Shown piece after piece: positions 1 through 8,244 of a DNA stretch of 64,000 nucleotides (the stretch's first letter is position 1; every line of letters begins with the position of its first letter). Under the pieces are notes generated by a model that searched no databases, had not been told where the DNA came from, and was given only the letters and a program-made list of their open reading frames with translations. Origin of the DNA: CBDHFF01 sp965262395. GTDB taxonomy: Bacteria > Pseudomonadota > Alphaproteobacteria > Rickettsiales > Anaplasmataceae. The position numbers and the translations under genes are program-made. The stretch is from assembly GCA_965262395.1 (NCBI GenBank), contig OZ253531.1, forward strand, positions 1,488,001 to 1,552,000, in the 5' to 3' direction.

Positions 1-987
1 ATCAATAGCTTTAGAACGAGCTGATAGAGATTCTATATAAGCAGTTCGATTACTTAATGCAGGCTTATTATCTTTAATGGCAGATAATATAGTACAATTA
101 CCCAGAGATGTAGCACTGGCAGCGAGAAGAGAAACATCTGGGCAAGAGGTACTACAGGCAAAGGGTAATCCGTTTTGTACAATTGCTCTACGCCCTATCA
201 ATCCTTCATCATCGCCTTCCTCCTCAAGGATTAATATAGAAGCTGCAGAATTCCCTTTTGAACCCATAACAGTACTTTCTGAAAGCACACCAGGAGGCAT
301 AACCTGTGAATCTCTTTTAGAATAATGAACAACAGGAGCTCCAGAGCTCCTTCTGGAGCTATAGGGGCTTATGGCTGAAAATATCGGATCCTCAAGAACC
401 GAATTCCTGCGTGAAGCACTCGAACCACAAGAAACAGCAGAACCCCTCCTCTCGTACAACTTGTTCAACTGACCTATCTCAACTATTGATCTACTCTCCC
501 GACGCCTCAATGCAGCTAGCTCTTCATTTCTGATATTCAATAAATTTTGATCAACTGCTCTTCGTTGATCATACTCATTTCTTAATATTAAAAGATTTGC
601 CTTGGTACACTCATGTACACTTTTCTCCTCATCCCAAGAAGCTTTTTCTTTCCTATATACAAATTCTAATCTTATAAGCTCGTCTTTTGTACGCTCATGT
701 ACACTTTTCTCCTCATCCCAAGAAGCTTTTTCTTTCCTATATACACAAATTTCGGCATCAACAGCAGATCTTTTCTGTATAATCTTCTGATAATCTTTTT
801 GACATTGCTCTTCATGCAGTCCATTGCGACGCCTAAATTCTACTATAATCAATACAACTATTAATATAGAAACAATCACAATAATTGCTGCCGCAATGCT
901 TATTGCATTGCGAATCCCGTTAGATAAAGAGGCAGAAGCATGAACTTCCATAACCTTGGTGCGTGGAACAATAGTAGAAATATCCAT
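1..987 (-). CDS. Membrane-anchored coiled-coil protein, 3' end outside window
   Basis: The frame is open from an ATG at 987 leftward through base 1, so at least 329 residues are present and the C-terminus is missing. Residues 29-49 form one strongly hydrophobic helix followed by FRRR, which suggests a single-pass membrane protein with the positive side after the helix. Residues 55-165 are charged and predicted coiled coil. They contain two near-identical 28-residue units built on VYRKEKASWDEEKSVHE, and the 84-bp DNA repeat is visible. The rest is Ser/Arg-rich and looks disordered. I do not recognise a family. The layout (short N-terminus, one helix, long polar region) matches the membrane proteins at 23557-29634 and the giant gene at 45200, so it may belong to the same class of surface or effector proteins; this is inference. 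Confidence 0.75.
   Translation of the reverse strand, partial: MDISTIVPRTKVMEVHASASLSNGIRNAISIAAAIIVIVSILIVVLIIVEFRRRNGLHEEQCQKDYQKIIQKRSAVDAEICVYRKEKASWDEEKSVHERTKDELIRLEFVYRKEKASWDEEKSVHECTKANLLILRNEYDQRRAVDQNLLNIRNEELAALRRRESRSIVEIGQLNKLYERRGSAVSCGSSASRRNSVLEDPIFSAISPYSSRRSSGAPVVHYSKRDSQVMPPGVLSESTVMGSKGNSAASILILEEEGDDEGLIGRRAIVQNGLPFACSTSCPDVSLLAASATSLGNCTILSAIKDNKPALSNRTAYIESLSARSKAID
608..775 (-). repeat. 84-bp tandem duplication inside coding sequence
   Basis: Two copies offset by exactly 84 bases (for example at 611 and 695) encode the doubled 28-residue coiled-coil unit of the left-edge gene. The length is a multiple of three, so the frame is kept. Confidence 0.85.
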
Positions 988-1082
988 AATATAGTGAAAT
1001 ATCTTAAGAGTATTGGGATAAAACCTAACAACAAATTATTAAACTTATACTACTCTTTGCGATGTATAATTCAGCAAGAGAG

Positions 1083-1231
1083 CAAATAATGAAGTGGCAA
1101 TGTAATTTACAGGCGCATTAACACAGAAATATCTGGAGTTTTATTGCATTAAACAGAAAGACAAATAATGAAGTGGCAATGTAAATTACAGGCGCATTAA
1201 CACAGAAATATCTGGAGTTTTATTGCATTAA
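1083..1231. repeat. Intergenic direct repeat, two copies, 79-bp period
   Basis: About 70 bases beginning CAAATAATGAAGTGGCAATG occur at 1083 and again at 1162 with one or two mismatches. It lies upstream of the left-edge gene and matches no gene in the window. The rest of 1232-1656 has no supported gene. Confidence 0.85.
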
Positions 1232-1656
1232 TTATCAAGAATATTACATTATCACCCGAGTGCCTTCACTCTTTCGCATATCAGCATTATCCTGCTCAAT
1301 ATTACATGCCTTTAATTCTTATTAAGATTGGTTCAATATAATTGAACGGCAATTTATCTATAGACCCCTGAGAAAGTGCAGCAGATCCAACTTTGTTTTT
1401 CTGATCATAAGGAGGGTTGCTTTTTAATACAGATTATTACTTATATTATAAGTGGAGATATTAACTATATAATCAAAAAAATATGCTACCCCCTTATATT
1501 TGCAGAACTCCTTGAAAATATGCAAGTTAACCAGATGACTTCCAACTCCTGGCAGCATAAAAGGGTTGCTGTATAAAATTGATGTATAAAGAGTTGATAA
1601 TTTTTATTGAATACACTCAGTCAATCAATTGCAATATATAGAGCAAAATAATTATC

Positions 1657-1788
1657 AATGTACCAAATTTTTTATTTCAACAACTGATGCATAGTATCGG
1701 ATTACGCTAAATGTAGAACAGTAATGTACCAAATTTTTTATTTCAACAACTGATGCATAGTATCGGATTACGCTAAATGTAGAACAGC
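1657..1788. repeat. Intergenic direct repeat, two copies of 66 bp
   Basis: A 66-base unit beginning ATGTACCAAATTTTTTATTT (copies offset by 66, at 1658 and 1724) is perfectly or nearly perfectly duplicated. It lies just downstream of the tRNA-Ser gene in that gene's direction of transcription. Confidence 0.9.
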
Positions 1789-1845
1789 AGTGCCTATAAA
1801 AATACTTACGTATCAATGATTGATGACTAATATTGAATTTCAAGA

Positions 1846-1933
1846 TGGCGGAAGAGGGGGGATTCGAACCCCCGACACGATAACGTGAACACGCTTTCCA
1901 GGCGCGCGCCTTAAACCACTCGGCCACCCTTCC
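1846..1933 (-). tRNA. tRNA-Ser (anticodon GGA)
   Basis: The complement begins GGAAGGGTGGCCGAGTGG, and the acceptor stem GGAAGGG pairs with CTCTTCC with one G-U pair. The anticodon loop reads CTGGAAA, giving anticodon GGA. A long class II variable arm follows, then a T arm with GGTTCGAATCC, discriminator G and an encoded CCA. The total length is 88 bases, as expected for tRNA-Ser. A protein-sized open frame over this stretch is an artefact. Confidence 0.97.
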
Positions 1934-2046
1934 TATTTATCTTGTATTAATAAATTGACAATTATTAATGACATGTATATTATTATAATATCATTTTATT
2001 TCCTAGTAATAAACTACGAAGTTTCTTCTGACAGAGGTTGTTAACA

Positions 2047-2742
2047 ATGTTGTTACATAATGAAGGGTTAATGTTTATAATTCCTTCCTGGATAGTTGTA
2101 TTATTAATTGCTGTTTCAAGCGCCTATTCTGGCGATAATGCTATAATAAAATTTATTGGTAATTCCCATATTTTTAGCATATCTGCAATTCTCATAGCAC
2201 TATTCATTACTGCTTTTTTTCGTTCTCCTGATACAACCATAAAAGATGACTCATATACTGTATATAGTCCTGCATATGGTAAAATTGATTACATAGACGA
2301 GAACAGGGAGATACCAGAATGCCTTAAAGATCACTTAAATTCGTCTGAAAATCGTACTATGATCTCGGTATTCTTGAATATCTTTGATGTGCATATAACA
2401 TATAGCCCAATAAAAGGCACACTTGTAACGAACCACTACTCTCCTGGGAAATTCATTGATGCACGATCATCTTCGGCTAGCGAACCCAACGAAAGCAACT
2501 ATATTCTTATTAGAACAGAGCAAGGCAAAGATTTAATTGTAAGACAGAGAGCTGGGTTGATTGCAAGACGTATAGTGCAAACCGCCGATGTTAACCAAGA
2601 TATGTTAGGTGGGGAAGAATTAGGGATCATCAGATTTGGTAGCAGAGTTGACCTTTACTTACCACCAGGAACTAAAGCATCTGCTGATATCTTAGGCAAG
2701 AAAGTTAAAGGTGGCATGACAGAGCTTGCAACAATTAATTAA
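2047..2742 (+). CDS. psd: Phosphatidylserine decarboxylase proenzyme
   Basis: This membrane-associated pyruvoyl enzyme converts phosphatidylserine to phosphatidylethanolamine. The product has 231 residues, typical of the short form without a mitochondrial-type extension. Two hydrophobic segments near the N-terminus (about residues 5-55) anchor it. FDVHITYSP matches the conserved His-containing motif of the family. FGSR near the C-terminus holds the self-cleavage site, with Ser199 becoming the pyruvoyl group. I chose ATG 2047 over the in-frame TTG at 2038 because AGAGG at 2033-2037 sits 9 bases before this ATG and directly abuts the TTG. pssA follows after 23 bases, and together they make the two-step pathway from CDP-diacylglycerol. 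Confidence 0.95.
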   Translation: MLLHNEGLMFIIPSWIVVLLIAVSSAYSGDNAIIKFIGNSHIFSISAILIALFITAFFRSPDTTIKDDSYTVYSPAYGKIDYIDENREIPECLKDHLNSSENRTMISVFLNIFDVHITYSPIKGTLVTNHYSPGKFIDARSSSASEPNESNYILIRTEQGKDLIVRQRAGLIARRIVQTADVNQDMLGGEELGIIRFGSRVDLYLPPGTKASADILGKKVKGGMTELATIN

Positions 2743-2765
2743 AGATACGGAGGCACATATACAAA

Positions 2766-3587
2766 ATGCAAGAGGATAGTAAGGATAAAGAACAAAAATT
2801 TCTACCTATAAGCAGGTTGATACCGAATGCTGTTACATTACTTGGATTATGCGCCGGACTTAGCTCAATAAAATACACTCTGCTGGGCAATTGGGAAATA
2901 TCAGTATTCTGCATATATGTAGCCTGCCTTATGGATTCAATAGATGGACGATTAGCAAGAATGTTAGGTGCTAGTTCTGAATTTGGCGCAGAATTAGATT
3001 CATTGGTTGATTTTTTAAGCTTCGGAGTTGCACCTGGGCTATTGTGTTATTTCTGGTCTCTAAAGGAAGTCAAAGTATGGGGATGGGCTATAGTAATGCT
3101 ATATGTAATTTGTATGGCAATAAGGTTAGCAAGATTTAACGTTCGAACAGATCACTCTGCAAAAGAAGAAGAAAAAAAATCACGACACATGCTAAATGGA
3201 CTAGATTTATTCTTCAGTGGCATACCTGCACCAGCTGCTGCGCTCATGATATCAGCAACAATATCTGCAACTTTTGAAGATTTGAGCGATATTTTCTGGC
3301 CAATACATTTTATCACAGAAACACACTATGGCTTCATGGCATATATTGCAATTGTAGCGCTAATGGCCTCAAGCAGGATACCGACCATATCCTTAAAAGG
3401 CTTAAGGATCAATAAATCATATGCCTCACCATTTACAGTGATGGTTGCAATATACCTTATATTTCTTGTTACAAAACCACTATTCACAGTATTAGCAACA
3501 TCTTTGGTCTATATAACTATTATCTTGCCAGCTGGAATATTGATTTGGGGATATTTAGAAAACAAGGCCAGAAAAAATAAGAGCTGA
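2766..3587 (+). CDS. pssA: CDP-diacylglycerol--serine O-phosphatidyltransferase
   Basis: This integral membrane enzyme makes phosphatidylserine from CDP-diacylglycerol and serine, supplying the psd product encoded just upstream. The CDP-alcohol phosphotransferase signature DGx2ARx8Gx3Dx3D is complete: D60, G61, A64, R65, G74, D78 and D82. About seven or eight hydrophobic segments cover the 273 residues. GGAGG lies upstream of the ATG. The 23-base gap to psd suggests one transcript. Confidence 0.95.
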   Translation: MQEDSKDKEQKFLPISRLIPNAVTLLGLCAGLSSIKYTLLGNWEISVFCIYVACLMDSIDGRLARMLGASSEFGAELDSLVDFLSFGVAPGLLCYFWSLKEVKVWGWAIVMLYVICMAIRLARFNVRTDHSAKEEEKKSRHMLNGLDLFFSGIPAPAAALMISATISATFEDLSDIFWPIHFITETHYGFMAYIAIVALMASSRIPTISLKGLRINKSYASPFTVMVAIYLIFLVTKPLFTVLATSLVYITIILPAGILIWGYLENKARKNKS

Positions 3588-3624
3588 GATTCTACAAAAA
3601 CCTATAAAGAGAATAATACTTACT

Positions 3625-4040
3625 TATCATTTATGAAACTTAACTGTAAATACATTGCTCAGCAACCACTATTTTTAGCCTCATATCATGCAGCAGCACT
3701 GGTACTTACTTAGCCTCATATCATGCAGCAGCGCTATACTTATCATTTATGACTGTAAACACATTGCTCAGTAACCACTATTTTTAGCCTCATATCATGC
3801 AGCAGCGCTGGTAATTTATCATTTATGACATTTAACTGTAAATACATTGCTCAGTAACCACTATTTTTAGCCTCATATCATGCAGCAGCACTCATATCAT
3901 TTATGACATTTAACTGTAAACACATTGCTCAGTAACCACTGTTTTAGCCTCATATCATAATTTATCATTTATGACATTTAACTGTAAATACATTGCTCAG
4001 TAACCACTGTTTTTAGCCTCATATCATGCAGCAGCACTGG
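3625..4040 (-). repeat. Five imperfect copies of the 3' end of the folate cyclo-ligase gene
   Basis: The block TGCTCAG(T/C)AACCACT occurs at 3656, 3765, 3848, 3926 and 3994, at spacings of 109, 83, 78 and 68 bases. Only the last copy is inside the gene: its complement encodes the C-terminal MRLKTVVTEQCIYS and the stop at 3978. The other four lie beyond the stop as duplicated gene tails of differing length. Confidence 0.88.
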
Positions 4041-4460
4041 TATTGCAGGACAAAGTTGGCAGTCAAAGGCCGCACCTATAGTAGGGATATGCTTATATTT
4101 ACGCAAGTATTTATCATAAAATCCACCACCAAATCCCAGCCTATTTAGCTCACAATCGAATGATACCAAAGGCACAACAATGATATCAGGAAGACTGATA
4201 TTACCATATATATCACAAAAAGTCATATTAGCGCCCTCTGTCACAGGCAGCAGGACTCGAGATCTCAATTTTCTTATAAGCAAGGATAGATCAACTTCCC
4301 CATCGATTGCTTTATATAGCGCAATCTTACCAAAAGAACAAATGCGCATACATATACGATTGCATATCATAGTAGAAAGATCTTCTTTATGTTGACTAGC
4401 AATCTCTTTCCTTTTTCTCCTATATCTCGAACGTAATTTATCTTTAAGAAGATACACCAT
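3978..4460 (-). CDS. 5-formyltetrahydrofolate cyclo-ligase family protein
   Basis: This family performs the ATP-dependent closure of 5-formyltetrahydrofolate to 5,10-methenyltetrahydrofolate and belongs to the YgfA/MTHFS fold. At 160 residues it is short but near the family range of roughly 170-200. Supporting motifs are the N-terminal RSRYRRKRKE, the central VPLVSFD, the glycine-rich GFGGGFYDKYL and the C-terminal HDMRLKTVVTE. The ATG at 4460 has AGGG about 8 bases upstream. Its final 20 or so codons lie within the tandem repeat that fills the gap to pssA, so the gene's own end has been copied downstream. The genes around it on the plus strand are convergent. Confidence 0.9.
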   Translation of the reverse strand: MVYLLKDKLRSRYRRKRKEIASQHKEDLSTMICNRICMRICSFGKIALYKAIDGEVDLSLLIRKLRSRVLLPVTEGANMTFCDIYGNISLPDIIVVPLVSFDCELNRLGFGGGFYDKYLRKYKHIPTIGAAFDCQLCPAIPVLLHDMRLKTVVTEQCIYS

Positions 4461-4494
4461 AGAAAAACCCTATCTTGTTAATCAATATAATATA

Positions 4495-4735
4495 TACAAA
4501 GATAGTAAAAATGCCACACTACATGATACAAACGAACCTGTTATACATATGTGCAATACAAAGATAGTGAAAATTACCACACTACATGATACAAACGAAC
4601 CTGTTATACATATGTGCAATACAAAGATAGTAAAAATGCCACACTACATGATACAAACGAACCTGTTATACATATGTGCAATACAAAGATAGTGAAAATT
4701 ACCACACTACATGATATACACGAACCTGTTATCTA
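4495..4735. repeat. Four intergenic copies in A-B-A-B order, 62/63-bp units
   Basis: GATAGTRAAAAT-type units start at 4501, 4563, 4626 and 4688. Copies 1 and 3 share one variant (TAAAAATGCC) and copies 2 and 4 another (TGAAAATTACC), so a 62-bp doublet was itself duplicated as a 125-bp unit. The array lies between the 3' end of the oxidoreductase gene and the start of the folate gene, and so occupies the latter's probable promoter region. Confidence 0.9.
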
Positions 4736-4746
4736 TAATATAAAAT

Positions 4747-7700
4747 TTATACACTAGTTAACGCGTACTTTACCCACAAATTTACAAGCTTCTCTTGGAT
4801 GTTGTTCATACTCAACCTATCATGCAAACAAAGGAAATCTACATACTTAACATCCTGATCTTGATTACAACAGCTATATACATAACTTTCTCTTCCTGTT
4901 TCCAGACAAACATGACGTTGCAAACACTGCCCACATACCTCCTTCATCATACATTGCATTGGCGAATTAATCGAGGCAATCACTTCACATTGCTTCGATA
5001 GACCTAATTCTCTGGATGCCTGTGCTACAGCATGCATCATCTTATCTGAGCCAATCATTATAATGCGATCAAGGCTAGATAGGCTCGCAATAGATTTATG
5101 ATAGTATCTGATTGCTTCTACTATGTTGCCCTGAAAGCTAATGTCCTCATCCCTGGTGACTGGAATATCTCCCATATCACAAGCCCAAATAGTTCTATCA
5201 GAGGCATCAGCTATAGCCTCTCTTTTATAAACTCCATCAAGATTTCTATAGCCTGCAAAGTATGTAACATCACACCCTTTATCTCTCATGGCCTTACCAA
5301 TAGAAAATAACACTGCGTTTCCTAAGCCACCACCAACCAGCATAACTTTTTGATTATGTGGAATAAATGTGGGTGAACCGGTTGGCCCCATTAATACTAC
5401 TTTCTCTCCTCTCTGTAAGAACCTACATAAACTAGAAGAAGCACCTACTTCCAAAATAATAAGTGAAATAGTCCCTACACTTTTATCAACGACAGAACCT
5501 GTAAGCGCCAACCCTTCAATACATAGCTTAGTTCTTAACTCTGGAACTTGGATAGCATTAGATTCATAATTCTGCAAACGATAGAACTGACCTGGTTGAA
5601 AATTTTCTGCAGCAAGCTTAGATTTTACCACTATCTCAACAATATTTTGAGCAATAACTTCTACCTTTTCAACTGTAGCAGTAAGCGTATCTCTTAAATG
5701 ACTGAAAAATGATGCATCATAATCATTACTTGGTAAGTATTGCATCTCATTCATTATAATGGGTGCAGCTCTTTTTGCACTTGCCATGGCCTTTACTACA
5801 TTACCTTCGAATACAGGATGCAAATCACCTATAACACTAATCGATCTACCATCTTTCTCACGCACAGAAATTACATTAACCTCCTTAGCTTTGGTAGAGT
5901 ATTCATGTTCTATTTCATTGCCTTTCTCATCAATGAAAGTAAGATACTTACCCGATTCTTTAAACTTCCTTGGATATTCTTTGGCAAACATATTATTAGG
6001 ATTGGTACCTATGGCAATCATGGCAGACCTTGCTGCTATAGACTCTTCCTTATTACACACTATATCTAACATCTTAATCTTGGACAATTTCCCAGATTCA
6101 TCGGCAATAAATTCCAGAGGTTTCATATTTTCAATAAACCCTATTCCTTCTTCCATTGCCTTCTGTAATTCTTCATGATTCATTCTATAGCTAGGTGATT
6201 CTTGTATAGTTTTCCGATAAACTATATTCACACCCCCTATATCTTTAATTATTCTAATAAAGTTAGGGTCTCTACCCTCTTTCTTAGCTTGCATACGCTC
6301 ATCTTCAAACAAGCTTGCATGCTCTAAATATTCCTTAACAATTAAGATTTCGTCCATACTCCACAAGTCATTAACGTAATCACTACCAAAAGCATTAGTC
6401 AATTTCTCTGAGTAATATTTAAATTTCTCAACCTGCAATATATAATAAGACAATGCCTCTGTTGCCGTATCCACCGCTGTCAAACCGCCACCAATTACCA
6501 CAATTGGCATCCGAATTTGTAGATTAGCAATGTATTCCTGCTTAAATGCCCCAGTTAGCTGCAAAGCCATCAAAAAATCAGAAGATGTCCTAACACCAGG
6601 GGTTAAGCTGCCCTTAATTGTAAGCATATTAGGTCGTCCGGCACCAACTGCCAGCGATATATGGTCAAATCCAAGATCCATAGCATTATTATATGAAATA
6701 TTACTGCCAAATCTCACCCCCCCGAACAATCGAAAATTACTATTCCTTTCAAGAATCAGGCGAATGATTTTCAGATAATTTTTATTCCACCTGATAGTAA
6801 TACCATATTCAGATACACCTCCAAAACCCTGGATAGAGCGCTCACTTAATAACTCATGCAGTTCATCTTCAACATGTTTAATTGGCACAAAATTATTAAT
6901 CACAAGGTCTTCTGATAATGGCTCAATTTTCAATGCATCTATACCTACCACCGCACAACCTGCACGTAGAAGATAATGGGATAATGTATATCCTGCTGGT
7001 CCCATACCTACCACAAGAACTTTACGATTATTACGATCTTTAGGCAATGGCTGTAGAAAGTTCATAGGATTCCATTTAGTTAATAGACTATATATCTCAA
7101 ATCCATATGGCAGGACAAGAACATCATCTAGTATATTAGTTTCAATCAACGGCACATTAACAGGTTCCTGAACCTGATATATACAGGAGCGCATACAGTC
7201 ATTACAAATTCTGTGCCCAGTACCTGCACACATTGGATTATCGATACAAATAACTGCCAAAGCTGCAATATTGCAGCCAAACCCCTTAATCATATTCATC
7301 TCAGAGATTTTTTCTTCTAAAGGACACCCTTCTAACTTCACTTTGCCATGTGAAACTTTATATCCTCCATCTTTATCTTTTAACCCTTTAGAGCAGCTAT
7401 CTTTATCACGCTTATGACAATATATGCAATATTTTACCTGATCTAAAGAAAGAGCATCATTAGAAGCATCATTGTCTGTGAGATCAAATCCATCTCGGTG
7501 TATCAGGTTTTTGGACTGCAATACAAGCCCTCCATTACTATTTACCTGCACAAGATCTAATAAAGATTCAAAATCTAATTTCTCAGGAAATTTATACAAT
7601 ATTCCTCTATATTCAGAATCTAATTTTTTGACCTTAAAAGAGGCGTATTGTGCCGCCAAATCCAGCTCTGACTTATATTTTTCCTCGTCATATAACCATT

Positions 7701-8211
7701 CAATAACTTTTTTCGAGAAAAGTATTTCATCCTTAGGGTCACCGCACATCAATTCTGCGAGTGTTCCTTCATGTTTATCAATATTAATATTGGGGCAGTC
7801 TTTATATTTAGATAAAGCGTATCTTCGTACAAATTCTTTTTTACACTTACAGACAGTTAACAACTCTTGATGCTTTGCCGCTGCCTTGTTAACCTCACCT
7901 TCTATATCAAATAACTTTGCAATGAATTCTTCTAATATCTGCGCTAGATCAATCATCAAATCAGTATCATTGACTTGATCTGCACGGCACTTGATGATCC
8001 TATCATAAAGTAATTCATCCCTAACTAATAAATATTTCAAGAATGCATTATCTATCTTCTTTAATCCACTAAGTTCATACAAATCATTAAAACTAATGCC
8101 CATGCGTGGATTCATCGTAATCTTTATATTAAAATAATAACCATTGAATAGTAATTGGTTGACCCAATAAAGTAAATAAATTATAATCACCAAGATTATG
8201 AATGTTTTCAT
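4747..8211 (-). CDS. Fused NADPH-dependent glutamate synthase-like / ferredoxin reductase-like oxidoreductase
   Basis: The 1154 residues join several electron-transfer modules. Residues 1-20 are a hydrophobic anchor. Around 325-345 a cluster, CAGTGHRICNDCMRSC, matches the N-terminal Fe-S motif of glutamate-synthase small-subunit-like proteins. VVGMGPAG near 400 binds FAD. VVIGGGLTAVDTATEAL near 575 is the second nucleotide-binding site. From about 850 there is a ferredoxin-reductase/PyrK-like part (FQPGQFYRLQNYE, then VMLVGGGLGNAV near 960) and a C-terminal cysteine cluster CMMKEVCGQCLQRHVC near 1090 that could hold a 2Fe-2S centre. Sulfide dehydrogenase SudA/SudB and PyrK are the nearest known arrangements, but here they are one chain. 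The electron donor and acceptor are unknown. Its start is only 33 bases from a divergent gene. Confidence 0.85.
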   Translation of the reverse strand: MKTFIILVIIIYLLYWVNQLLFNGYYFNIKITMNPRMGISFNDLYELSGLKKIDNAFLKYLLVRDELLYDRIIKCRADQVNDTDLMIDLAQILEEFIAKLFDIEGEVNKAAAKHQELLTVCKCKKEFVRRYALSKYKDCPNINIDKHEGTLAELMCGDPKDEILFSKKVIEWLYDEEKYKSELDLAAQYASFKVKKLDSEYRGILYKFPEKLDFESLLDLVQVNSNGGLVLQSKNLIHRDGFDLTDNDASNDALSLDQVKYCIYCHKRDKDSCSKGLKDKDGGYKVSHGKVKLEGCPLEEKISEMNMIKGFGCNIAALAVICIDNPMCAGTGHRICNDCMRSCIYQVQEPVNVPLIETNILDDVLVLPYGFEIYSLLTKWNPMNFLQPLPKDRNNRKVLVVGMGPAGYTLSHYLLRAGCAVVGIDALKIEPLSEDLVINNFVPIKHVEDELHELLSERSIQGFGGVSEYGITIRWNKNYLKIIRLILERNSNFRLFGGVRFGSNISYNNAMDLGFDHISLAVGAGRPNMLTIKGSLTPGVRTSSDFLMALQLTGAFKQEYIANLQIRMPIVVIGGGLTAVDTATEALSYYILQVEKFKYYSEKLTNAFGSDYVNDLWSMDEILIVKEYLEHASLFEDERMQAKKEGRDPNFIRIIKDIGGVNIVYRKTIQESPSYRMNHEELQKAMEEGIGFIENMKPLEFIADESGKLSKIKMLDIVCNKEESIAARSAMIAIGTNPNNMFAKEYPRKFKESGKYLTFIDEKGNEIEHEYSTKAKEVNVISVREKDGRSISVIGDLHPVFEGNVVKAMASAKRAAPIIMNEMQYLPSNDYDASFFSHLRDTLTATVEKVEVIAQNIVEIVVKSKLAAENFQPGQFYRLQNYESNAIQVPELRTKLCIEGLALTGSVVDKSVGTISLIILEVGASSSLCRFLQRGEKVVLMGPTGSPTFIPHNQKVMLVGGGLGNAVLFSIGKAMRDKGCDVTYFAGYRNLDGVYKREAIADASDRTIWACDMGDIPVTRDEDISFQGNIVEAIRYYHKSIASLSSLDRIIMIGSDKMMHAVAQASRELGLSKQCEVIASINSPMQCMMKEVCGQCLQRHVCLETGRESYVYSCCNQDQDVKYVDFLCLHDRLSMNNIQEKLVNLWVKYALTSV

Positions 8212-8244
8212 AAAATATGTTAATTAATTTATGAGGTACTTACA
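8212..8244. promoter_or_regulatory. Very short divergent gap
   Basis: Only 33 bases separate the two divergent start codons. It contains the ribosome-binding GAGG for the plus-strand gene, so promoters for one or both genes must overlap the opposite coding sequence or lie inside it. No -10/-35 pair could be assigned with confidence. Confidence 0.4.

Noticed and set aside
1300..1420. NPPY motif on the minus strand, suggestive of an adenine methyltransferase remnant
   Set aside because: Only about 38 codons are open, with no start and no second motif; four-residue matches occur by chance.
1376..1576. Plus-strand frame of 66 codons
   Set aside because: No ribosome-binding site and no protein-like pattern. 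The minus strand of the same stretch reads briefly like a decayed gene (NPPYDQKNKVG followed by a stop), but too little is left to call.
1655..1927. Minus-strand protein frame of 90 codons
   Set aside because: It lies over the tRNA-Ser gene and a perfect non-coding direct repeat.
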